NCBI GenBank assembly: GCA_963707465.1
Contig: CAVPQK010000015.1
Span: 1,674,001-1,738,000 of the forward strand
DNA length: 64,000 bases
Direction: 5' to 3'
Source: Bog-159 sp963707465
Lineage (GTDB): Bacteria; Acidobacteriota; Terriglobia; Bryobacterales; Bryobacteraceae
Part shown: positions 57,981-64,000 of the stretch, piece by piece
How the letters are laid out: each line of letters begins with the position of its first letter
How positions within the stretch are numbered: the stretch's first letter is position 1
Notes under the pieces: generated by a model
Database searches by the model: none
What the model was told of the DNA's origin: nothing
What the model saw: only the letters and a program-made list of their open reading frames with translations
Position numbers and translations under genes: made by a program

Positions 57981-58481
57981 ATGGACCCGATGGGCCAAGC
58001 CGAGTTCACGGCGTTCTATCACGAAACGGCCCCGGCGTTGCGCGGCTACATCCGGCGCGTCTCGGGCGACTGGCAGGCGGCGGACGATCTGCTGCAGGAG
58101 ACGTATCTGCGCTTCCTTCGCGCCAAGCCGGCGGGCGAGGACCGCGCCGCAATGAAGGCCTATCTTTACAAGGCCGCCACGGCGGCGATCTACGACCGCT
58201 GGCGCAAGCACCGGCGCGAGCGGCTGTGGTCGCTCGGATTCCGCTTCCGCGAGGAGGCGCCGCCGGACCCTGGGACCGGCGATGTCACGCGCTGCTTCCA
58301 GAAATTGAAACCGCGGGAGCGCGCCTTGCTATGGCTGGCGTACGTGGAAGGATACGAGCATGACGAAATCGCCGGGACGCTGGATCTGAAGGCGAAGAGC
58401 GTGCGCGTGCTGCTATTCCGTGCGCGCCACAACCTGGAGCGCATTTTGAGGCAGAATGGTCTTAGCGAGGTGCAGCCGTGA
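57981..58481 (+). CDS. ECF-family RNA polymerase sigma factor
   Basis: A 166-residue ECF sigma factor. Region 2: TAFYHETAPALRGYIRRVSG, AADDLLQETYLRFLRAKPAG and AYLYKAATAAIYDRWRKHRR. Region 4: LKPRERALLWLAYVEGYEHD, EIAGTLDLKAKSVRVLLFRA. The last four bases are shared with the GTG start of the following gene, the usual arrangement with its anti-sigma partner. It is distinct in sequence from the ECF factor at 41.5 kb. Confidence 0.93.
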   Translation: MDPMGQAEFTAFYHETAPALRGYIRRVSGDWQAADDLLQETYLRFLRAKPAGEDRAAMKAYLYKAATAAIYDRWRKHRRERLWSLGFRFREEAPPDPGTGDVTRCFQKLKPRERALLWLAYVEGYEHDEIAGTLDLKAKSVRVLLFRARHNLERILRQNGLSEVQP

Positions 58482-58801
58482 ACGAGCCTGAAGCGGCGGT
58501 CTGGATGGCACGCATGGTGGAGCTTTCCCGGAATGACGGCGCGCTGCCGGACCCCGCGCTCATTTGGTGGAGGGCGCGATTGCTGGAAAAGCAGGACGCG
58601 CAGGCGCGCGTTTGCCGCCCGATCGCGCTCGCGCAATGGCTTTCGCTGGTGGTGGCTGTGGCGACGGCTTTGATACTTTGCGCGCTGAACTGGCCGGGCA
58701 TTCAGGGCATGCTGGAGCCATTCGGTTTCGCGCTGTGGGCGGCCGCCGGCGGAGCCGTCGTCGTGACGGGGCTGGCGCTGCGGTTCGTCTTTGGGGAGTG
58801 A
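58478..58801 (+). CDS. Small membrane protein, probable anti-sigma partner
   Basis: A 107-residue protein starting with a GTG that overlaps the sigma gene by 4 bases. The N-terminal 50 residues are soluble (VWMARMVELSRNDGALPDPA, LIWWRARLLEKQDAQARVCR), followed by two hydrophobic helices (LSLVVAVATALILCALNW and FALWAAAGGAVVVTGLALRF). There is no zinc motif. The role is inferred from overlap with the sigma gene and the topology. Confidence 0.78.
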   Translation: MNEPEAAVWMARMVELSRNDGALPDPALIWWRARLLEKQDAQARVCRPIALAQWLSLVVAVATALILCALNWPGIQGMLEPFGFALWAAAGGAVVVTGLALRFVFGE

Positions 58802-58835
58802 GTGGGGCAGGCCCGTGGGGGTGCCCGCTGGGCCC

Positions 58836-58854
58836 GGCGGCCTCTCAGGCCGCC
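58836..58854. terminator. Hairpin between convergent genes
   Basis: GGCGGCCT, loop CTC, AGGCCGCC forms a perfect 8-bp stem 35 bases after the plus-strand operon. It also contains the stop codon of the minus-strand TPR/ATP-grasp gene. No T-run is present; it could act in both directions. Confidence 0.4.
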
Positions 58855-60240
58855 CCTGTTATCAATTTACGGCGTACCGCGGCGAAGATCCGCTCGACGG
58901 CCGGGCGGCGATAGGCCCAGCGTTCGCCAGGCTCGGGCGGATTCACCACCATCGTGGCATTGGCTTCGAAGAGCAAAAGATCCCCCGCTGGCGCTCAAGC
59001 CGAAGTCGATGCCGCGCATAGTCCAGGCCGAGCGTGGCTTGAATGCGCGCCAGCGCCTCCATGGCGCGCGCTCCGAGCACCTCCTGGCATATTCTCCAGA
59101 AACTCGGCGTCTTCGGCGCGATGGTCCGCGCTGTTCCGCCATCTCGGCGGTGAAATAGTGGATCTTCCAATGACTGGAAATCGCCACGTGCAGCGGATAG
59201 AGTTCGCCGCCGATCATCATCACGCGATACTTGCGCACCTTTCCATCGGCGCCGCGGGCGTCCAGGAATTCGATGACGGTCAATTCCTTGCCCGGCAGCT
59301 CCGCCACCGCGCCAGCCAGGGCTTCGGCGCTTTCCACCCGCAGAAAATGGCGCCCCGTGTGAAAGCCGGGCGTCCGCACCAGCAGCGGGAAGCGGAAGCC
59401 GTGGCGCGCCAGCGGTCGCCGCGGCCTCCGGAGACGAGAGCAGTTCGCGCGGTAAAGTGACGGTGACCGGCGTCACCACACCCGGCAGGCGCGAAAGCCG
59501 CGCATGGATCGGCGCGTCCGGTGGCCAGCACAGCCGAAGGCAGATTGATCACCGGCGCAGTGGTGAGCGCCACGCAGGGACTCGGCGGCGGCCAGCGCCG
59601 GCGCGGCCAGGTCGGCATCGCCGATGGCATTGAACACCACTTGATGCGGCGGCAGCGGTACTTTGAGATCGTAAAACTCGGGCACGCACCACGGAGGTCT
59701 GGAAGACGCGGTCGTCCAGCAAATTGCGAGTGGGGATGTTGCCGCCCCGCGACGAAACCAGCAACAGCAAAGACACCGGCGGCCGCTGCTCCGCGATACG
59801 GCAACTGCAAAGCGGGACGATCCTCGAAACCCTTGCGCCGGTGGCATTGAGCGCCCTCTTCGTCGCCGAATTCGGCCAGCACATACGCGAGCCCTTGATG
59901 CGCCTCCGCATGGCCAGGGTCCAGGCGCAGAGCAGCTTCATAGTGCTCGCGGGCGGACGGGAACTCGCCGCTTTCGTAGAGCACATTGCCCAGGTTTACG
60001 TGGCTCATGGGATCGCCGGGATGGCGCGCCACGGCTTGCGCGTAGGCGGTGCGCGCCGCGGTGCGATATCCGCTGGAGTGCAGCAGCGTGCCCAGATTGT
60101 TCAGCGCGAGCCGGTGCGAGGGCTCGCGCGCCAACACATCGAGATATGCGTTTCGCGCTTCCGGAGTCCGGCCCATTTCGTGCAGCAGACAGGCGCGCTC
60201 GAATCGCGCGGTCAACGCGCCGGGATCGGCGATCTGGCCG
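58845..60240 (-). pseudogene. TPR plus ATP-grasp-like protein gene, many frameshifts
   Basis: Pieces of one protein are spread over all three minus-strand frames. The N-terminal TPR part is intact (ARFERACLLHEMGRTPEARN, HRLALNNLGTLLHSSGYRTA, HYEAALRLDPGHAEAHQGLA). Then come VSLLLLVSSRGGNIPTRNLL, VFNAIGDADLAAPAL, TTAPVINLPSAVLATGR, VVTPVTVTLPRELLSSPEAA, TPGFHTGRHFLRVESAEALA, KELTVIEFLDARGADGKVRK, YRVMMIGGELYPLHVAISSH and a tail VERIFAAVRRKLITGAA, each in a different frame from its neighbour. The last blocks resemble an ATP-grasp fold. The protein sequence between shifts is clean, so this is either very recent decay or a run of sequencing indels. Confidence 0.7.
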
Positions 60241-60448
60241 TGAGATCGCGCAGGCGATTCCCGCGCGCGTGCGGGGCAGATCCGCGCTCGCTACGGCTCG
60301 TTTCATGGCGCGTCCCAGGGCCACGGTCTTTTCCACCAGAAGGTCGATCTCGCGGCGGCCGGTGCGGTGATTCACGATGGCCGCGCGAATGGCCAGGCGC
60401 CCGTCCAGCCTGGTCGTGGACGGCGCAACAAGCCCGGACTCCTGGAGT

Positions 60449-61744
60449 TCAACGACGATCCGGGTGATTGATGCGCTGGGCATCCTCCGCGCGATACCGG
60501 AAGCAGACCACGTTGAGTTCCACCGGCGCCAGCAGCTCCAATTCCGGCGTTGCGGCGATGCGGCTTTCCAGATAACGGGCCAGCGCGCAGGTGCGCGAAA
60601 TGACCGATCCCAGCGCGGCTGTGCCGTACACCTTGAGCGTGAACCAGGTCTTCAGCGCGCGAAAGCCGCGCGAAAGATCCGGCCCATAATCGCAGGGCCA
60701 CGGCGCGCCCGCAGCCAGTCCGCGCAGCTCCTTTCTCAAATAAGGAGCCGAGGCCGCAAAGGCCTGCCGATGCAGCACGCCATCGCGCACCAGAATGAAC
60801 CCGGCGTCATAAGGCACTTGGCCCCACTTGTGAAAATCGAACGCCAGCGAGTCCGCGCATTCGATGCCCTTGAGGCGCGGCGCCAGGTCCGGAGCCAGAA
60901 TCGCCAGCGCGCCGCAAGCGCCATCCACGTGGAACCAGAGCCGTTCGCGACGGCAGATGCCGGCCAGGGCGTCCAGGTTGTCGATGGCCCCGGTATCGAC
61001 AGTGCCGGCGGTTCCGACGACCAGGAAGGGCGTAAGGCCCGCGCCGCGGTCGGCCTCGATGGCCTCCTCCAGCGCGTTCAAATCGATCCGATAGCGTCCG
61101 TCTACTGGAATCAGGCGCAGCGCATCGCTGCCGAGGCCCGCAATGTCCATGGCCTTCGCGATGCAGCTGTGGGCCGCCACCGAGGTGTACGCGACCAGCC
61201 GTTTGGAACTCCCCGCGACGCCCGCGCACCGCACCTCGAATCCGAGTTCGGTATCGCGCGCAATCAGGACGCCGATGAGGTTGGCCATCGAGGTTCCCGT
61301 GACAAACAGGCCGGTAGCGCCTTGGGGAAATCCGAAAATGCGCTGCATCCAGCGGACAACCTGCCGTTCCACCTCGATGGGAACGTGGTCGCGTCCTCCG
61401 AGATTGGCGTTCAGGCCGGCCGCCAGCATTTCCGCCAACATGCCGACGGGTGTGCCGCCTCCATGCACCCAACCCATGAAGCCGGGATGCACGTTGCCCG
61501 TGGCGAACGGCAGGATATCGCGCATGAATTCCCCGTGCACGGCCGCCAGATCGGACGGCGCTTCGGGAAGATCGCCGCGGAACCGGGAGCGGACATCATC
61601 GGGAATTGGCTGCCAGACTGGACGGTCGCGAATGTTCTCGACATAGTCGAGAATGTCGTCCAGCATGCGGTGCGCCTGGCTGCGAAAGCCCGGCCAATCT
61701 TTGGGATCAAGCGTGTTCTGGTCCGGTAGCGGGTCCGCGCCCAT
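60449..61744 (-). CDS. PLP-dependent group II decarboxylase, C-terminus frameshifted
   Basis: A 431-codon frame of the aromatic-L-amino-acid/glutamate decarboxylase family: HPGFMGWVHGGGTPVGMLAE, GLFVTGTSMANLIGVLIARD, VVGTAGTVDTGAIDNLDAL, WFHVDGACGALAILAP and the PLP lysine in SLAFDFHKWGQVPYDAGF. The frame ends early at QRINHPDRR; the real C-terminus, RIVVELQESGLVAPSTTRLD and GRLAIRAAIVNHRTGRREID, is in the next frame down to about 60290, so one base was gained or lost near 60475. All catalytic parts are in frame, so partial activity is conceivable. Substrate unknown. Confidence 0.82.
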   Translation of the reverse strand: MGADPLPDQNTLDPKDWPGFRSQAHRMLDDILDYVENIRDRPVWQPIPDDVRSRFRGDLPEAPSDLAAVHGEFMRDILPFATGNVHPGFMGWVHGGGTPVGMLAEMLAAGLNANLGGRDHVPIEVERQVVRWMQRIFGFPQGATGLFVTGTSMANLIGVLIARDTELGFEVRCAGVAGSSKRLVAYTSVAAHSCIAKAMDIAGLGSDALRLIPVDGRYRIDLNALEEAIEADRGAGLTPFLVVGTAGTVDTGAIDNLDALAGICRRERLWFHVDGACGALAILAPDLAPRLKGIECADSLAFDFHKWGQVPYDAGFILVRDGVLHRQAFAASAPYLRKELRGLAAGAPWPCDYGPDLSRGFRALKTWFTLKVYGTAALGSVISRTCALARYLESRIAATPELELLAPVELNVVCFRYRAEDAQRINHPDRR

Positions 61745-61842
61745 ACCGGGATAGTGATAGCGATGGGGGTAAGATCTCAGGCTGAAGGGCCGATCGACAA
61801 TCTTATTAACAATCGCCCCGCAGCTTGGTGTATACAGTGCTC

Positions 61843-61906
61843 GTTTTATCTGCGTTCATCTGCGTTCATCTGCGGCCCATATCGGGTGGATGAACGCAGA
61901 TAAAAC
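61843..61906. repeat. Perfect 18-bp inverted repeat
   Basis: GTTTTATCTGCGTTCATC (61843-61860) is repeated in reverse complement at 61889-61906, with a 28-base loop that starts with another partial copy, TGCGTTCATCTGCGG. It sits in the 221-bp gap downstream of the aldolase gene and upstream of the decarboxylase gene, both on the minus strand. ATCTGCGTTCATCTGCGG-type sequences recur as intergenic repeats in environmental bacteria. Confidence 0.75.
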
Positions 61907-61965
61907 ATGGACAAAGCCAAGGGTGGTACGATCCGTTGGCTCAATCCAGCCCGCCCCATCAGGAA

Positions 61966-62976
61966 CTATGCCGGAACCGGCGCGCCCAGCTTAGCGAACC
62001 ACGGCGTGGCGGACTTGATGGCGTCGTTCACGGCGTTGATGTTCTTCACGCCTTCCTTCGACAGCCAGTCTTCCAGCGCCTTCACGCCGCTCTTGGCGTA
62101 CACCGGGATGCCTTCCTTCCAGGTGGCGCGGCCGCAGAGCACGCCCGAGAAATCCGTGCCGGCCTCGGTAGCCATGCGCAGCGATTCCACGAACTGCGCG
62201 TTGCTCACGCCCGCGCTCAGATAGATGAAGGGCTTCCCGGCGAGTTCGGCGGCTTGCCGGAAGTGGGTCATCGCTTCCTTCTGCGTATAGGCCGTCTGGC
62301 CTTTATAAACGGCGCTGCCCTCCACAAACTCCGCGTTGATGGGCACTTCCACCTTCAGCACGTCCACGAAATACTGCGGCTTGGAGAACTCCTCCATGCT
62401 CTTCTTGACGATCTCGGGTTTTGCCTTGGCGTACTCGAAGCCCTTCTCGTCGCCGCCCTTCGGATCGTAGCCCACGAATTCCAGGAAGAACGGGATTTCG
62501 TGCGTCTCGCACTCCGCGCCGATGCGCTCGATGAAGGCATGCTTGATGTCGTTGATCTTGGCGTCCTCGAAAGGCGTGTAGTAGATCAGAATCTTGACGG
62601 CGTCCGCGCCCCAATCCACGATGCGTTTCACCGAAACGTGCGGCAACAGGTCGGGCAGGCGGCCGGGCTGGGTGTTGTCGTATCCGCTCAGCTCGTAAGC
62701 CAGCAGCAGACCGGCATTGCGGCTCCGCGCCAGGCGCGCTTCCAGGCCGAATTCGGGGTCCAGCAGAATGGCGCTGGCATGCGGCGTCAGCACCTTGGTG
62801 ACGGCAGTCTTAAACTCGCCCATCATCTCGTGCGTGATCTCTTTCTTGTCCACGCCACGCGCCGAAGCCAGGGACTTCTGCAAGCTGCCGCGCTGATCCA
62901 TGGCCGCCGCGGCGATGACGCCGGCATGGTTTGAGAGCGCCTTCAGGTGCTTTAACTTACCCTCGGACATTTTCAT
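61966..62976 (-). CDS. lacD: Tagatose 1,6-diphosphate aldolase-type (LacD) enzyme
   Basis: A 336-residue class I aldolase of the LacD/DeoC-like family that splits tagatose 1,6-bisphosphate to dihydroxyacetone phosphate and glyceraldehyde 3-phosphate. Landmarks: AAAAMDQRGSLQKSLA near the N-terminus, TPHASAILLDPEFGL, VDWGADAVKILIYYTP containing the Schiff-base lysine, IPFFLEFVGYDPKG, KPFIYLSAGVSNAQFVESL and GVLCGRATWKEGI. AAGGAG lies 7 bases before the ATG at 62976. No tagatose kinase or galactose-6-phosphate isomerase is nearby, so it may serve another hexose bisphosphate route. It stands alone on the minus strand. Confidence 0.92.
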   Translation of the reverse strand: MKMSEGKLKHLKALSNHAGVIAAAAMDQRGSLQKSLASARGVDKKEITHEMMGEFKTAVTKVLTPHASAILLDPEFGLEARLARSRNAGLLLAYELSGYDNTQPGRLPDLLPHVSVKRIVDWGADAVKILIYYTPFEDAKINDIKHAFIERIGAECETHEIPFFLEFVGYDPKGGDEKGFEYAKAKPEIVKKSMEEFSKPQYFVDVLKVEVPINAEFVEGSAVYKGQTAYTQKEAMTHFRQAAELAGKPFIYLSAGVSNAQFVESLRMATEAGTDFSGVLCGRATWKEGIPVYAKSGVKALEDWLSKEGVKNINAVNDAIKSATPWFAKLGAPVPA

Positions 62977-63056
62977 CTACGATCTCCTTCTATGGGGAAT
63001 AAAGTGGTAACGCGATAGTTGCCGGACATGGGCAAATAATAGATCGTTACACCATA

Positions 63057-64000
63057 TTATGACATATTGCGGCTGGAATCGAACGGAGAATCCGACAAGC
63101 GTGTCCATTTCTTCCGGCGCCGGAAGTAGGCCTGGGCTACGGCTACGTCGCGCAGAATCTGCTGCTTCAGCGCTTGCGCGTCCGGGAACTGACGCTCGTC
63201 CCGCACGCGCCAGAGGAATTCCACGCGGATATGGCGCGGCGATTCTCCGCCGACCGGCTCCAGCAGAAACGTTTCGATGGAAATCTCCTGGCTGTCGCCA
63301 AACGTGGGCCGGTAGCCCACATTTGTAACCGACGGCCACTCGTGGACACTTTCAACCTCGTGGGTGCGCGTCACGTAGACGCCGGTGCCCGGCAGCACTT
63401 CGGTATTCGGGGCGAGATTGAGCGTGGGCACGGTTTGCTTCGATCCTACGCCGCGGCCGGCCACCACATCACCCTCCAGCGCGTAAGGGCGCTCCAGCAG
63501 GCGCGCCGCCTGCGCGACCTGGCCCGCTTCGATCAACTTCCGCAGACCCGTACTGCTGACCAACCGGCCGCGCACCGTCACAGCTTTGACCTCTTCGGTG
63601 GTGAAGCCGTATTTGCGGCCCAGTTCCGTGAGCACGTCCACGTTACCCGACTTCTTGTAGCCGAAGCAAAAATCGTGGCCCAGCACCACCGCGCGCACGC
63701 CCAGCCTTCGCACCAGCACCTGCTCCACGAACTGCTCGGCGGTGAGATGGGCCACCTGCCGGTCAAACGGCATGATGAGGACCTGATCGATCCCTTCTTC
63801 CGCCATCAGCGCGGTGCGTTCGATGGGCGAGTTCATCAGGCGGGGGGCGCGCGCGGGAGCCAGCACTTTGCTCGGATGCGGGTGGAAGGTGAGCGCGGAG
63901 GCTTTGAGCCCCCGCTCCAGGGCGACCGCTTTCACCCGCCGCAGGATTCTGCGATGCCCGGCATGCACGCCGTCGAAATTGCCGATGGTCAGCGCCGACG
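63057..64000 (-). CDS. ribF: Bifunctional riboflavin kinase/FAD synthetase, N-terminus outside window
   Basis: The gene runs off the right edge; about 314 C-terminal residues are present. The FAD-synthetase part has the HxGH-like signature in TIGNFDGVHAGHRRILR, then FHPHPSKVLAP, VVLGHDFCFGYKKSGNVDVL and TVRGRLVSSTGLRKLI. The riboflavin-kinase part has YALEGDVVAGRGVGSKQTVPTLNL, VYVTRT and SVTNVGYRPTFG with IETFLLE. RibF phosphorylates riboflavin to FMN and adenylates it to FAD. Length and order are normal. Its stop is 80 bp from the aldolase start. Confidence 0.95.
   Translation of the reverse strand, partial: SALTIGNFDGVHAGHRRILRRVKAVALERGLKASALTFHPHPSKVLAPARAPRLMNSPIERTALMAEEGIDQVLIMPFDRQVAHLTAEQFVEQVLVRRLGVRAVVLGHDFCFGYKKSGNVDVLTELGRKYGFTTEEVKAVTVRGRLVSSTGLRKLIEAGQVAQAARLLERPYALEGDVVAGRGVGSKQTVPTLNLAPNTEVLPGTGVYVTRTHEVESVHEWPSVTNVGYRPTFGDSQEISIETFLLEPVGGESPRHIRVEFLWRVRDERQFPDAQALKQQILRDVAVAQAYFRRRKKWTRLSDSPFDSSRNMS

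Noticed and set aside
60377..61729. 450-codon plus-strand frame opposite the decarboxylase
   Set aside because: The PLP-enzyme motifs are all on the minus strand; the plus frame lacks any domain or ribosome-binding site.
61843..61906. CRISPR-like interpretation of the TGCGTTCATC repeats
   Set aside because: Only two or three partial copies with no regular spacers, and an inverted rather than direct arrangement.
1..64000. rRNA, tRNA, riboswitch or CRISPR array anywhere in the window
   Set aside because: None was recognised by eye; a covariance-model scan would be needed to exclude small structured RNAs.

Overview
The window looks like chromosomal DNA of an acidobacterium close to Solibacter/Bryobacter (order Bryobacterales). 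This rests on lineage-typical families: two ADOP-type ABC permeases each paired with a PadR regulator, an Oar-like TonB-dependent receptor, an N-terminal TIGR03437-type domain on a glycosidase, GloVer (TIGR03803) repeats, an ASPIC/UnbV-VCBS protein beside a multiheme cytochrome, and a winged-helix/malectin regulator. Base composition is GC-rich, apart from a few AT-rich intergenic patches. The species assignment is inference; no rRNA or tRNA gene was seen.

Layout. 1-5 kb (minus): a cut-off hypothetical gene, a decayed Rpn/DUF4351 gene, then a run of a SIS-domain sugar-phosphate enzyme, an MBL-fold hydrolase, an F420-reductase-like oxidoreductase and a REC-SpoIIE phosphatase. 5.2-7.2 kb (plus): hydroxysqualene dehydroxylase (HpnE) and a secreted repeat protein. 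7.2-19 kb: two PadR-ADOP pairs flanking transketolase, a HELVE-motif protein, a Tat-exported Gfo/Idh/MocA oxidoreductase and an exported DinB-like protein. 19.4-30.2 kb: two secreted proteins, then a likely glycan locus in which a glycoside hydrolase family 3 enzyme lies downstream of a membrane-spanning winged-helix/double-malectin regulator, divergent from an Oar-like receptor that ends in a strong terminator. 30.3-34.3 kb: a seven-heme cytochrome c and a TPR protein, divergent from an ASPIC/UnbV protein.

34.3-53.1 kb is accessory and full of gene wreckage: an alcohol dehydrogenase tail, a TIR pseudogene, a frameshifted DUF4062-STAND-TPR gene, a virginiamycin-lyase-like remnant, an OmpA-like gene with an in-frame amber stop, a complete IS630-type element, and a GloVer protein frameshifted in its signal peptide. 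Intact genes among these include a TIR-membrane-FGE fusion, a secretin-N-like repeat protein, an ECF sigma/membrane-partner pair, a DinB-like protein, small ORFs and a class C beta-lactamase-fold hydrolase with TPRs.

53.1-64 kb returns to core genes: prmC-prfA-DUF1385 (minus), divergent from a POTRA-repeat protein that leads into a membrane protein, a second ECF sigma factor and its partner. Then come a TPR/ATP-grasp-like gene broken by many frameshifts, a PLP-dependent decarboxylase frameshifted near its 3' end, a LacD-type aldolase and the 3' part of ribF. The best candidates for unusual biology are the malectin-sensor/GH3/Oar locus, the TIR-FGE fusion beside decaying TIR and STAND genes, the cytochrome/TPR/ASPIC divergon and the barrel-less POTRA protein.
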